Positions 25,236-34,437 of a stretch of 64,000 nt of DNA are shown here, one piece after another. Where the stretch lies: contig NZ_JADPBQ010000002.1 of the NCBI RefSeq assembly GCF_015670405.1, positions 62,001 to 126,000 of the forward strand, written 5' to 3'. This DNA comes from Clostridium sp. 1001271B_151109_B4 (lineage in GTDB: Bacteria > Bacillota > Clostridia > Clostridiales > Clostridiaceae). The position numbers were made by a program, and so were the translations under genes. A model generated the notes under the pieces. It saw nothing but the letters and a program-made list of their open reading frames with translations. It made no database searches and had not been told where the DNA came from. Within the stretch, counting starts at the first letter, position 1. Every line of letters starts with the position of its first letter.

Positions 25236-25754
25236 TCACTTTATATATTTATGCATTATAAATTTACTTTGTAGCTCTTCCCCTACTTTAAAAGAATGTT
25301 TACCAATCTCCTTAAATCCATTTCTTTTATAAAATGAAATTGCTTTAATATTTTTTTCACATATCCCTATCCATATAAATTCTTTACTATCATTTTTTGC
25401 AATTTTAATTATTTGATTAAGAAATTCCTTTCCTAAACCTTTACCTTGGTAATCTTTTAATATATAAATCCCGTCTATTTCCATTGACTTTGGAGCTTTA
25501 ATATCTTTTTGAGCTTTATACTTATTTAATTTTACATACCCACATAACATGTCATCTATATACATGAAATAAAATAATGAGTTTTCATTTATTAATTCAC
25601 GACTTAGCTTTTCAACACTAAATCTTTTATCTATATATTTTGCCATACTTTTAGGTGTTTTATCTTGACCATATGTATCCACATAATTAATTACTGATAA
25701 TCCCTTAAGTGTAAATAAATCATTTAATGTGCATTTTTTCAAAGCAACTTTCAT
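25236..25754 (-). CDS. GNAT family N-acetyltransferase
   Basis: 172 residues. Motif A is EIDGIYILKDYQGKGLGKEF (about 90-109) followed by LNQII; motif B is NIKAISFYKRNGFKEIGKHS (about 134-153). The N-terminal NYVDTYGQDKTPKSM region resembles GNATs related to the PaiA/diamine group, but the substrate is unknown. GGGAGGAG precedes the ATG. It is one of three unrelated acetyltransferases between 25 and 27 kb. Confidence 0.87.
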   Translation of the reverse strand: MKVALKKCTLNDLFTLKGLSVINYVDTYGQDKTPKSMAKYIDKRFSVEKLSRELINENSLFYFMYIDDMLCGYVKLNKYKAQKDIKAPKSMEIDGIYILKDYQGKGLGKEFLNQIIKIAKNDSKEFIWIGICEKNIKAISFYKRNGFKEIGKHSFKVGEELQSKFIMHKYIK

Positions 25755-25817
25755 TACTTTTCTCCTCCCTTAATTTTATTAATATTCTTACCCTATTGTA
25801 TTCTCATAGTTATATCT

Positions 25818-26399
25818 CTAACTCTTTTGCTGTTTTGCTTTCCATTCTTCTTCCAAAATTCCATAAAAAAGTTCATCATGATATTCATTCTTATAACCGA
25901 TAACTTTTCTATTTTTAATAGCATGTCCTTCTTTTCTCATCCCTATGTTTTCCATAACACGATAAGAACCATAATTTTCTGCATCACAAGTAGCATATAA
26001 TCTATGAAGTTTTAATTCCTCAAAAGCAAATCTAGCTAATTCTTTGCCCGCTTCGCTCATATATCCCTTTTTCCAATGATCCTTATGTAAGACCCATCCT
26101 AACATTGCTTGATCTAATGTATCATTTAAATAAATGCCACATCCCCCTATTACATTTCCTGTCTCCTTTAAAGTAACTGCAAAATCATATTGCTTTCTAG
26201 GATTTCTATTAGCATTTTCTATACATTCAACTAAAAACTCAACGGTATCATCTTCTGAATTTGGTCCCCATATCATATACTTAATATTTTCTATATCAGA
26301 AGCATAAGCATTAACTGCTGCAAAATCATTTTCATTAAATTCTCTTAATATTAATCTTTCAGTTTCTAATTTTATTTCTTTTTCATCATTCATTCCCAT
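25818..26399 (-). CDS. RimJ/RimL-type GNAT N-acetyltransferase
   Basis: 193 residues. The N-terminal LETERLILREFNENDFAAVN is the RimJ/RimL signature. LGWVLHKDHWKKGYMSEAGK is motif A and YATCDAENYGSYRVMENIGM is motif B. Family members acetylate protein N-termini (RimL, RimJ) or small molecules. AGGAAAT lies about eight bases before the ATG. The substrate is not predictable. Confidence 0.87.
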   Translation of the reverse strand: MGMNDEKEIKLETERLILREFNENDFAAVNAYASDIENIKYMIWGPNSEDDTVEFLVECIENANRNPRKQYDFAVTLKETGNVIGGCGIYLNDTLDQAMLGWVLHKDHWKKGYMSEAGKELARFAFEELKLHRLYATCDAENYGSYRVMENIGMRKEGHAIKNRKVIGYKNEYHDELFYGILEEEWKAKQQKS

Positions 26400-26498
26400 A
26401 CTCTATTTCCTCACCATATTATAATAATTTTTAATCAATCATTACTACTTATTGTAACATATACTTTTTCTCTTTTCCATTATATGTATTTAAAATAC

Positions 26499-26536
26499 AA
26501 AGAGGTTATTGTACTTTTTACTACAATAACCTCTAA
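26499..26536 (-). terminator. Terminator after the third GNAT gene
   Basis: AGAGGTTATTGTA and TACAATAACCTCT form a 13-pair stem with an 8-base loop; the minus-strand tail is TTTGTATTTT. Confidence 0.82.
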
Positions 26537-26548
26537 ATTAACTGGTAA

Positions 26549-27085
26549 CTATAAAATAAATTCTAACTGACAATCGCAAGGTTCTTGAGATGCAATTTCT
26601 TCATTATACTCTTCAGCCTCAACACATCCCATTGCTTTGTAAAATGCTTGTGACTCTTCTGAAGAATGAGCTGAAATATATAGCTTTTTTGCACCTAGTA
26701 ATTTTGCTTCTTGAATTGCAATTATAAAAAGCCCCTTACCTATACTTCTACCACGACTTTCATAAGAAACGTGAATAGATGATAATTGTACATATTCCTT
26801 ATGTGCCCCAAATAATTCACTTTCGATAGAAACAAATCCTATTAAAATTTCCTTATTAAATGCTCCTACAACAATGCCTTTTGTTCTTATAGTATTTTTT
26901 AAACATTTTACTAAAAATCTATATTCTTCTTTACTCCATTGTTCTATAAAGGGAATATTCTCTAATCTCCACTTATCTTCATGTTTTCTCCAACATCTTT
27001 TTACTTCTTGATACCTATTAAATTTTGAAAATAATTCTTCGTTTATTTCTTCTTCTTTCAATTTTTTATAAATAATCTTGTCCAT
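26549..27085 (-). CDS. GNAT family N-acetyltransferase
   Basis: 178 residues. Motif A SIHVSYESRGRSIGKGLFII is near residues 107-126 and motif B reads SSEESQAFYKAMGCVEAEEY. The C-terminus PCDCQLEFIL is characteristic of a group of Firmicute GNATs of unknown substrate. It lies 24 bases downstream of a Nudix hydrolase gene and ends at a terminator, so the two probably form a small operon. Confidence 0.87.
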   Translation of the reverse strand: MDKIIYKKLKEEEINEELFSKFNRYQEVKRCWRKHEDKWRLENIPFIEQWSKEEYRFLVKCLKNTIRTKGIVVGAFNKEILIGFVSIESELFGAHKEYVQLSSIHVSYESRGRSIGKGLFIIAIQEAKLLGAKKLYISAHSSEESQAFYKAMGCVEAEEYNEEIASQEPCDCQLEFIL

Positions 27086-27109
27086 TTATATCCTCTTCTT
27101 ATATTTTAT

Positions 27110-27589
27110 TTAATATTGATATGTAACAATATGCTCAACTTCATTTTTTAAATTTTTTAATTTCTCTTTAAAAAATGTTGGATATGCTCTATACTCACTT
27201 AACTTATCTATAGGTAACCAATACATACTTTCTTTCACACCTTGAGTATAACTATTACTATTTAATTCTTGTGTTCCTCTAGGTTTCATTAAGAAATATA
27301 AAGCTATTTCGTGACATTGCTTACCTTCTAAAGTACCATCTCCACCAAAGAAATTTTCATGTATAAATGCTAATCTTTCAACTTCATATTCAACACCAGT
27401 TTCTTCTAATACTTCACGCTTTACAGCTTCTTCTGCAGATTCTCCAATGTGAACTCCACCACCAATAGAATAATAATAACTTTCTCTTTCATTTCCTGCA
27501 AAAAGAACACATCCATTTTCTATAATGATCGCTGCAGCACGATATCTAAACCATTTATTTTCCTTTGTAAATCCACAATCATAATACAT
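27110..27589 (-). CDS. Nudix hydrolase
   Basis: 159 residues with the complete Nudix box, from GGGVHIGESAEEAVKREVLE to ETGVEYEV (about 44-71), including the metal-binding REVLEETG core. Nudix enzymes cleave nucleoside diphosphates linked to another group; the substrate here is unknown. GGGGGAGAGA precedes the ATG. It is the first gene of a pair with a GNAT. Confidence 0.9.
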   Translation of the reverse strand: MYYDCGFTKENKWFRYRAAAIIIENGCVLFAGNERESYYYSIGGGVHIGESAEEAVKREVLEETGVEYEVERLAFIHENFFGGDGTLEGKQCHEIALYFLMKPRGTQELNSNSYTQGVKESMYWLPIDKLSEYRAYPTFFKEKLKNLKNEVEHIVTYQY

Positions 27590-27700
27590 TCATTCTCTCC
27601 CCCTATAAATCAAATCTCTATTAAATAATTATATCATAAAATAAAAAAACAAGAATTCTTTTATAAACTCTCAGCTCTTCTCCATTGTTAATTCTATTAT

Positions 27701-27955
27701 TTACACATTACCTTCAAGTATATTTTTAAATTCTTTCAAAATCATAAAACCTTTATTAAAATAATCATCACTATTTTTATTTTCTCTAAATTTCCACTTT
27801 ACTAACGCTTTAAACTCCCCAGTACAATTACTATATTTTTTATATGTATCTTCATCTATATTTATATCCTATCCTGCCCAACCTGTATCTATACATTTTG
27901 ATCCAATGCATTTAAAAGTTAACATATATTTCGGCATGAACATATTTACTTTCAT
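27701..27955 (-). pseudogene. fliB: Decayed FliB-like (flagellin lysine-N-methylase family) gene fragment
   Basis: From ATG 27955 the frame reads MKVNMFMPKYMLTFKCIGSK then CIDTGWAG and meets TAG at codon 29. It continues in the same frame as DINIDEDTYKKYSNCTGEFK and 35 more residues to TAA at 27701. Family members start with a cysteine cluster of the form CIGSxCxDTCCxGW followed by INID. Here the CC has become GW and the Trp codon is now TAG. Only about 84 codons remain of a gene several times longer. The rest of the 510-base gap between the Nudix and CNNM genes shows nothing else except a terminator at its left end. Confidence 0.75.
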
Positions 27956-28050
27956 CTTTTGCTCCAATCAATTATACTTCCTATTAATAATAAATTAAAA
28001 CTTATGTTATGTAACTAAATTTAATTTTAAAAATCTTTTAAAATTAACAA

Positions 28051-28080
28051 AATACAATTGAGAGTTTAATCTCAATTGCA
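28051..28080 (-). terminator. Terminator of the CNNM/CorC-type gene
   Basis: CAATTGAGA and TCTCAATTG pair with a 6-base loop, followed on the minus strand by TATTTTGTTAATTTT. Confidence 0.78.
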
Positions 28081-28099
28081 TTTTTTCTTTATTCAAACT

Positions 28100-29359
28100 T
28101 TAACTACATTGCTGTTCTTGGTTTATCTCAACCCTTATTTCTTTTACTCTTCTCTCCTCAATTTTAGAAATAAAAATATTTAAATTCCTATATACAAAAC
28201 TTTCTCCAATCTTAGGCAAATATCCAAACTCCCTTATAACCCATCCATTAACTGTTTGTACTTCAAAATCATCTACTTCTTCCTTCATATTAAATTCTTC
28301 AAAAAAATCTGCTAATGACACACTGCACATAACAGAATACTTATCTTCATCTATCTTTTTAAAATATTCTACTACCTCATCATGCTCGTCCCATATTTCA
28401 CCTACTAGTTCTTCTAAGACATCTTCAAGTGTTATAATACCCATGGTTCCACCAAATTCATCTATTACTACAGCCATATGATTTTTAAGATATTGAAACT
28501 TCTTTAAAAGCTCTGAAATCTTAGTATTTGATGTTACATATACTATTGGTTTTATAATGCTATCAATATTAACTTTCTTTTCATCTAATGCATCATAAAA
28601 ATCTTTTTCATGAATAACTCCAATTATATTATCTATATTATTTTCATAAACAGGAATTCTAGAAAATTTATTTTCCTTAAAAACCTTTCTAACATCCTCT
28701 ATTGTAGCTTCTTTAGATATTGAAATTAAATCAACCCTTGAAGTTAGTATTTGATCTGCATCTAAATCATTAAATTCTATAGCTGAACGTATAAGCTTAC
28801 TTTCATGTTCATCTATTCCACCTCTAATTTCAGCTTCTTCTACAATAGTCAATAATTCTTCTTCAACTTCTATTGGAATTTCTTCAACTTTTATCACCTT
28901 AGAAATAGCCTTTTTCCATAACCCAAACACAAAATTTAGTGGGGTAAATATAATAAGCAATACTTTTAATATTGGTGTAGAAAACATTGCAAATTTTTCA
29001 GGACTCTCCTTTGATAAGCTTTTAGGAGATATTTCCCCAAATATTAATACAACTATAGTCATAACGATTGTTGAAATTGTTACACCAGCATCTCCATAAT
29101 ATTTAGTAAAAACTATAGTAGCTATTGATGCTGATGCTATATTCACTATATTATTACCTATTAATATGGTTGAAAGTATGCTATCAAACTTTTTAGCGAG
29201 ATTTAATGTACTTTCGGCCCTTTTACTTCCATTTACAGCTAAGTTCTTTAACTTAATTTTATTTAAACTAGAAAAAGCTGTTTCTGTAGCTGAAAAGTAA
29301 GCTGACATAATAATAAGAATAGCAATAACAACAATCAATATCAGGGCATTATCATCCAT
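28100..29359 (-). CDS. CNNM/CorC-family membrane protein (hemolysin C-like)
   Basis: 419 residues. A DUF21/CNNM membrane domain of three to four helices (about 1-190) starts with FSATETAFSSLNKIKLKNLA. A CBS pair follows (about 205-330), with RIPVYENNIDNIIGVIHEKD and VVIDEFGGTMGIITLEDVLE. A C-terminal CorC/HlyC transporter-associated domain ends the protein. Family members are linked to magnesium or cobalt efflux; the older 'hemolysin' name is misleading. It is a single gene with its own terminator. Confidence 0.93.
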   Translation of the reverse strand: MDDNALILIVVIAILIIMSAYFSATETAFSSLNKIKLKNLAVNGSKRAESTLNLAKKFDSILSTILIGNNIVNIASASIATIVFTKYYGDAGVTISTIVMTIVVLIFGEISPKSLSKESPEKFAMFSTPILKVLLIIFTPLNFVFGLWKKAISKVIKVEEIPIEVEEELLTIVEEAEIRGGIDEHESKLIRSAIEFNDLDADQILTSRVDLISISKEATIEDVRKVFKENKFSRIPVYENNIDNIIGVIHEKDFYDALDEKKVNIDSIIKPIVYVTSNTKISELLKKFQYLKNHMAVVIDEFGGTMGIITLEDVLEELVGEIWDEHDEVVEYFKKIDEDKYSVMCSVSLADFFEEFNMKEEVDDFEVQTVNGWVIREFGYLPKIGESFVYRNLNIFISKIEERRVKEIRVEINQEQQCS

Positions 29360-29460
29360 CTTTAAATCACTCCATTTTTGTAAATATTTTATTTTACTAA
29401 CAATATATGTAGAACGAATTAAAATATTAAATAAATTAATTTCTTTAATTTTAAATATAA

Positions 29461-29508
29461 TAAAAAAAATAAAAATAGATGAATTTATTGCAATTCATCT
29501 ATTTTTAT
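29461..29508 (-). terminator. Terminator of codA
   Basis: AAAAATAGATGAATT and AATTCATCTATTTTT form a 15-pair stem with a 6-base loop, and TATTTTTTTTA follows on the minus strand. Confidence 0.9.
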
Positions 29509-29513
29509 TTCTA

Positions 29514-30779
29514 CTATCTTTTAAATGTTACTTCTTTTTCTTCATTTACAGTTATAAATGACTTACTTGGTATAGTCTTAGCTATAACTCTACCTTCTCT
29601 TATTGAATATAAAACTTCTGCTCTTCTTCTAACAGCATCATAACCACTTTCAGCATTCAGTAATATTAAATTCCCTGGTTTACCTATTTCTATTCCATAT
29701 ACCTCTTCAATATTTAATGTTCTTGCACTATTAGTAGATATAAACTTTAATGATTCATTTATATCATCATAGCCCATCATTTGGCATACATGTAACCCAA
29801 AATGAACTACTTCTATCATATTGCCAGTTCCCATAGGATACCATGGATCAAAAATATCATCATGCCCAAACGAAACATTTATTCCTGCTTCGTTTAATTC
29901 TTTAACTCTTGTTATACCTCTTCTCTTAGGATATGTATCAAATCTTCCTTGAAGATGAGTATTTACTAAAGGATTTGAAACAAAGTTTATTCCAGACATT
30001 TTTAACAACCTAAATAACTTATATGTATATGCATCATTATATGATCCCATTGCTGTAGTATGACTAGCTGTTACCTTATTTTTAAGACCTGTTTCTAAAG
30101 CTCTTGTAGCTACTACTTCTAAAAATCTTGATTGCTCATCATCTATTTCATCACAATGAACATCTACTAATACATTATATTTTTTAGCTAATTCAAATAT
30201 TTTATTAATAGATTCTACTCCATACTCTCTTGTAAATTCAAAGTGAGGTATAGCCCCTATTACGTCAGCCCCTAACTTTATAGCTTCTTCTATTAGTTCA
30301 ATTCCATTAGGATAAGAAAGTATTCCTTCTTGAGGGAATGCTACTATTTGCAATGTAACATAATCTTTAACTTCTTCTCTTACTTCTATCATTGCTTTTA
30401 ATGCAATTAAGCTTGAATCAGTAACATCAACATGAGTTCTTATAAATTGAATTCCATTAGCTACTTGCCATTCTATAGCTTTTTTAGCTCTAGTTTTAAC
30501 ATCTTCTTTAGTTAAAAATTCTTTTCTTTGAGACCATCTTTCTATTCCTTCAAAAAGAGTTCCACTTTTATTCCATTCTGGTTCTCCAGCTGTTAAAGTA
30601 GTATCTAAATGTATATGTGGTTCTATAAAAGGAGCAGAAGCTAGAGCTCCATTTCCTTCTATAATTTCTTCATCATTTACAACTTCTAAATTCTCTGCTA
30701 TTTCAGTAAATTTTCCATCTACTATTCTTATGTCAAATAATCCTTCTCTATCTAAAAGTTTTACTCTTTTAATTAACAT
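29514..30779 (-). CDS. codA: Cytosine deaminase
   Basis: Amidohydrolase that converts cytosine to uracil for pyrimidine salvage. Metal and catalytic motifs: [11 protein letters not shown] (about 55-65), [13 protein letters not shown] with the catalytic Glu near 210, [10 protein letters not shown] and [18 protein letters not shown] with the metal Asp. Length 421 matches E. coli CodA closely. It follows the permease gene by 12 bases, and both lie behind a PyrR attenuator, which supports a pyrimidine role over other amidohydrolases. Confidence 0.93.
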   Translation of the reverse strand: MLIKRVKLLDREGLFDIRIVDGKFTEIAENLEVVNDEEIIEGNGALASAPFIEPHIHLDTTLTAGEPEWNKSGTLFEGIERWSQRKEFLTKEDVKTRAKKAIEWQVANGIQFIRTHVDVTDSSLIALKAMIEVREEVKDYVTLQIVAFPQEGILSYPNGIELIEEAIKLGADVIGAIPHFEFTREYGVESINKIFELAKKYNVLVDVHCDEIDDEQSRFLEVVATRALETGLKNKVTASHTTAMGSYNDAYTYKLFRLLKMSGINFVSNPLVNTHLQGRFDTYPKRRGITRVKELNEAGINVSFGHDDIFDPWYPMGTGNMIEVVHFGLHVCQMMGYDDINESLKFISTNSARTLNIEEVYGIEIGKPGNLILLNAESGYDAVRRRAEVLYSIREGRVIAKTIPSKSFITVNEEKEVTFKR

Positions 30780-30791
30780 ATCATCATCACC

Positions 30792-32027
30792 TTATTTTTC
30801 AGTTATTTTTGTTCCTATTACATAAACTATCATTGTTGTAACTATTGCATTTACAGCTATTATTCCAACTGTTACAACATTTGCAACAATAAAACCTGCT
30901 AAGAAAGCTATTATTGCTATCCAGTTTACATTTTTAAATTTTACATTTTCAATATTACCATACTTTCTTTTCTTTATAAAGAAATAATCTGCTATTATTA
31001 CTCCACCTACTGGAGGTAACATTGAGTTTAAGAATGTTAAGAATGCTGTAAAGTTATTGTTTAACCATATTGCTCCTACTGTTCCTATAAGTCCCCCTAT
31101 GATTACCATTTGTTTTTTAGGTAACTTAGTTATGTTTGATAATCCAAGTCCCGATGTATAAATTGCATTATCATTAGTTGTCCAAATATTTAACCCTAAA
31201 ACTAATATTGCTGGTATTACTAAACCTTGTGAGAACATTACATCTGCTATATCTGAGTTTCCTGTAACCATTGCCCCTACTGCTCCAAATAAGAACATTA
31301 AAGAATTTCCTATAAAGAAAGCCACTACTGTTGTTCCAACTGCCACTTTTTTATTCTTTGAGAATCTAGCAAAGTCAGGTGTTGCTGTTCCTCCACTTAT
31401 AAATGAACCAACACATAAAGTTACTGCTGTTACCATTGCCATCTTACTAGTTGGCTCAATACTCATTAACCCTTGTACTCCACCTACTGAATTAGTTGCC
31501 ATCACTGCTGATGTACTTCCTAATATAGCTATTGCCGGTACTGCTATTGCACTTAATATTGTTAAAGACTTCATTCCAAAATAAGCTGTTGCTGTCATTA
31601 ATAATCCTGTTACTGCCACTAATAAATATAAGTTTATATTAAATCTATTTGCTACTGGTATTGCAAACATTGCTATTCCAACACCAAACCATCCTATTTG
31701 TGTAATACTAGTTATAAATGATGCAAGATATGAACCCTTTTCTCCAAATGAATACCTAGCAAGTAAATGCATTGAAAGCCCTGTATCGGCTCCTATATAT
31801 GCTAACAATCCTGTATAACAAGCTAAAATTAAATTTCCTAATAATACCGCTATGAAAAATTCTTTTAATGATAAGCCTATCCCTAAATTTCCACCTGTTA
31901 ACATACTTGCTGAGAAAAATGTGAATCCAAGCATTACTACAAACATCGAAAGAAATCCTTTCTTATCTTTACTATGCACATGACCTAATGCATAATCATG
32001 ATCCTCATTATTTACATTACTCTCCAT
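30792..32027 (-). CDS. codB: Cytosine permease (NCS1 family)
   Basis: Integral membrane permease of 411 residues with about 12 helices that imports cytosine. The NCS1 features include LGNLILACYTGLLAYIGADT, LARYSFGEKGSYLASF and FARFSKNKKVAVGTTVVAFF. AGGAGATTT precedes the ATG. It is the first gene of the codBA pair; the 5' leader of about 220 bases carries a PyrR loop and terminator. Confidence 0.92.
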   Translation of the reverse strand: MESNVNNEDHDYALGHVHSKDKKGFLSMFVVMLGFTFFSASMLTGGNLGIGLSLKEFFIAVLLGNLILACYTGLLAYIGADTGLSMHLLARYSFGEKGSYLASFITSITQIGWFGVGIAMFAIPVANRFNINLYLLVAVTGLLMTATAYFGMKSLTILSAIAVPAIAILGSTSAVMATNSVGGVQGLMSIEPTSKMAMVTAVTLCVGSFISGGTATPDFARFSKNKKVAVGTTVVAFFIGNSLMFLFGAVGAMVTGNSDIADVMFSQGLVIPAILVLGLNIWTTNDNAIYTSGLGLSNITKLPKKQMVIIGGLIGTVGAIWLNNNFTAFLTFLNSMLPPVGGVIIADYFFIKKRKYGNIENVKFKNVNWIAIIAFLAGFIVANVVTVGIIAVNAIVTTMIVYVIGTKITEK

Positions 32028-32074
32028 TTTTAAATCTCCTTAAACATAAAATTTAGAAACCAGCGCCTAAGGTA

Positions 32075-32111
32075 TTAAAAAACGACCTTTCTTTTTTATA
32101 GAAAGGTCGTT
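32075..32111 (-). terminator. Attenuator terminator in the codBA leader
   Basis: On the minus strand AACGACCTTTC and GAAAGGTCGTT form an 11-pair stem followed by TTTT, upstream of codB. Its 5' arm is complementary to AAAGGTCG at the foot of the PyrR loop, which gives an antiterminator. Confidence 0.9.
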
Positions 32112-32195
32112 ACTACTTAAAATTAAATATGATATAAATATATTTATTCAATTTATTTTCATCATATTTAAAACTTTATCTGTCGTAAAATATCC

Positions 32196-32230
32196 GACCT
32201 TTTTAATCTCTCTGGATTAATATTAAAGGA
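32196..32230 (-). promoter_or_regulatory. PyrR-binding loop / anti-antiterminator of codBA
   Basis: On the minus strand TTAATC-CAGAGA-GATTAA forms a stem with the CNGNGA hexaloop typical of PyrR sites, above a lower CCTTT/AAAGG stem. AAAGGTCG at its 3' foot can otherwise pair with CGACCTTT in the terminator. PyrR bound with UMP would stabilise this loop, allow the terminator to form and shut off codBA when pyrimidines are plentiful. Confidence 0.88.
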
Positions 32231-32247
32231 CTAGTTTTCTTGAAGTA

Positions 32248-32277
32248 ATTATATACTTGACTGTCGAAAAAAGTCAA
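32248..32277 (-). promoter_or_regulatory. Promoter of codBA
   Basis: TTGACT (32277-32272) and TATAAT (32253-32248) on the minus strand with an 18-base spacer. The TTGACT is one arm of an inverted repeat with AGTCAA (9-base gap). Confidence 0.78.
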
Positions 32278-32297
32278 TATTTTTTTAAATAAATTCA

Positions 32298-32346
32298 TAA
32301 AAACAGCTCCGAGATTACTCTATATATTAGATTAATCTCGGAGCAA
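32298..32346 (-). terminator. Terminator of the ispG operon
   Basis: GCTCCGAGATTA and TAATCTCGGAGC form a 12-pair, comparatively GC-rich stem right after the ispG stop, followed by TGTTTTTATG on the minus strand. Confidence 0.92.
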
Positions 32347-32355
32347 GTTATATTA

Positions 32356-33405
32356 TTATAAATTTTCTATTTCTTTCATTAATTCTTCAATAAGGTTCTC
32401 TTCTTTAACCTTTTTAATTATTTCACCTTTTTTGAAGATTAATCCTTCACCTTTTCCACCTGCAATACCAATATCGGCTTCTCTCGCTTCTCCTGGACCA
32501 TTTACAACACATCCCATAACTGCAACTTTAATATTTTTATTACAGTTCTCAAGCCTCTTCTCTACCTCTTCTGCAATTTTTATAAGGTTTATTTGAGTTC
32601 TTCCACAAGTTGGACAAGATACAAATGTCATACCTTGCTTTCTTAAGCCTAAAGCAACTAACATTTCCTTTGCTACTTTAATTTCTTCTATTGGATCACT
32701 AGTTAAGGATACTCTTATAGTATCTCCTATACCTTCAGCTAATAATGTACCTATTCCAAGTGTAGACTTAATAGTTCCTCTAAAAACAGTTCCTGATTCC
32801 GTAACCCCTAAATGAAGAGGATAGTTACATTTTGTACTCATTAATCTATATGCCTCTATCATCATAGGAACATCAGAAGATTTAATTGATATTACTATAT
32901 CATAAAAATTTAGTTCCTCTAATATCTTTACATGTCTTAATGCAGACTCAACTAATCCCTTTGCTGTAGGCTTTCCATCTCTTTCTAAAATATCCTTTTC
33001 TAAAGAACCTGAATTAACTCCAATTCTTATTGGAATATTTTTAGCTTTACATGCTTCCGTAACAGCTTTTACTCTCTCTACATTACCAATATTACCAGGA
33101 TTAATTCTAATTGCACTAATTCCATTTTCAACACACTTTAAAGCTAATCTATAATCAAAGTGTATATCCGCTACTACAGGCATTGGTGATCCTGCACAAA
33201 TATCCTTAATTGCTTCCGCTGCAATCATATCTGGTACTGCACATCTTATTATTTCACACCCAGCAACATGTAATGCTCTTATTTGATTTAAAGTTGCTTC
33301 TACATCTCTTGTATCTGTATTAGTCATAGATTGAATCGAAACTGGTGCATCTCCACCAACATAAACAGATCCAACCTTAACTTTTCTTGTAATTTTTCTT
33401 TCCAT
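32356..33405 (-). CDS. ispG: 4-hydroxy-3-methylbut-2-enyl diphosphate synthase (flavodoxin/ferredoxin)
   Basis: IspG (GcpE) converts MEcPP to HMBPP in the MEP isoprenoid pathway, using a [4Fe-4S] cluster. The N-terminal TIM barrel starts with VYVGGDAPVSIQSMTNTDTR. The C-terminal cluster motifs are SCPTCGRTQINL and GCVVNGPGEAREAD, supplying three cysteines. 349 residues is the bacterial short form. It is the last gene of an operon with rseP and dxr, and dxr belongs to the same pathway. Confidence 0.96.
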   Translation of the reverse strand: MERKITRKVKVGSVYVGGDAPVSIQSMTNTDTRDVEATLNQIRALHVAGCEIIRCAVPDMIAAEAIKDICAGSPMPVVADIHFDYRLALKCVENGISAIRINPGNIGNVERVKAVTEACKAKNIPIRIGVNSGSLEKDILERDGKPTAKGLVESALRHVKILEELNFYDIVISIKSSDVPMMIEAYRLMSTKCNYPLHLGVTESGTVFRGTIKSTLGIGTLLAEGIGDTIRVSLTSDPIEEIKVAKEMLVALGLRKQGMTFVSCPTCGRTQINLIKIAEEVEKRLENCNKNIKVAVMGCVVNGPGEAREADIGIAGGKGEGLIFKKGEIIKKVKEENLIEELMKEIENL

Positions 33406-33417
33406 TTTTCCTCGCTC

Positions 33418-34437
33418 CTATAAACTAATAGGGAATAATATGTCTTTTAATGTTACTACAATCATAAAGCCCATTAAAATCATAAACCCTACATAGTTTG
33501 CTGCTCCAACAATCTTATCCGGAACCTTTCTTCTTGTTATTAGCTCTATTAATAATATTACAGTCCATCCACCATCTAAGGCCGGGAAAGGTAATAAATT
33601 AAATACAGCTAAGTTAATACTAATGAATGCTAAGAAATATGTCAATGTCATTAATCCATTTTTAGCTGCTTGCCCTGACATTTTAATAATAGTAACCGGT
33701 CCACCAACATCTGTTTTAAAGTTTACATTTCCAGTAACCATCATCTTAAGGCTCTTAAATGTTTGTGTTACTAATGAAATTGTCTCATTAAACGACTCTC
33801 TTATAGATTCAAGTATTGTTGGATTTTCTACAGGTGTATAATAAAATCCTATTTGATACATTTCTGTTCCATCTTGTTCAATTAACCTTGGTGTAACTGT
33901 AATATTTTCCTTTTTTCCATTTCTATCTACTACTAAATCAACAGAATTCCCTTTAGAAAGTTGAATTCCCATTGATACATCTGTAGTTGTAAATACTTTA
34001 GAACCATCTATTGTTAATATTTTATCTCCTACTTGTAAGCCTGATTCAATTGCAGGAGTATCTGGTTCTAATTTACTTATTGTTGTTTCTGTATATCCTC
34101 TATTACTAATTATTATAGAAAATGCTATAAGCGCAAAAATAATATTCATTGTAACACCAGCTAAAATAACTGTAATTCTTCTTAATGGTGATTTTGAAGA
34201 AAAGCTTCTTTCATCTTCAACATCTTCCTCTTCACCAAGCATTTTAACATATCCTCCTATAGGAAATAGTCTTAATGAATATTGAGTCTCCTTACCTTTT
34301 TTAGATAAAATCTCTGGCCCCATTCCTATTGAAAATTCTTCCACCTTAATACCATTTACTTTAGCCATAATAAAATGCCCTAACTCATGAACAATAATTA
34401 ATAAACTAAAGCCCAATATTGCCATTATAATATACAC
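33418..34437 (-). CDS. rseP: RIP metalloprotease RseP (site-2 protease)
   Basis: Membrane zinc protease that cleaves substrates within the bilayer, such as anti-sigma factors. HELGH is at about residues 18-22, a PDZ domain (about 115-180) includes LEPDTPAIESGLQVGDKIL, and the second metal motif is LLPFPALDGGW. Four membrane helices are visible. The GTG at 34437 has GGAG eight bases upstream and is taken as start; ATG 34425 is the alternative. It is directly adjacent to dxr. Confidence 0.94.
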   Translation of the reverse strand: MYIIMAILGFSLLIIVHELGHFIMAKVNGIKVEEFSIGMGPEILSKKGKETQYSLRLFPIGGYVKMLGEEEDVEDERSFSSKSPLRRITVILAGVTMNIIFALIAFSIIISNRGYTETTISKLEPDTPAIESGLQVGDKILTIDGSKVFTTTDVSMGIQLSKGNSVDLVVDRNGKKENITVTPRLIEQDGTEMYQIGFYYTPVENPTILESIRESFNETISLVTQTFKSLKMMVTGNVNFKTDVGGPVTIIKMSGQAAKNGLMTLTYFLAFISINLAVFNLLPFPALDGGWTVILLIELITRRKVPDKIVGAANYVGFMILMGFMIVVTLKDILFPISL

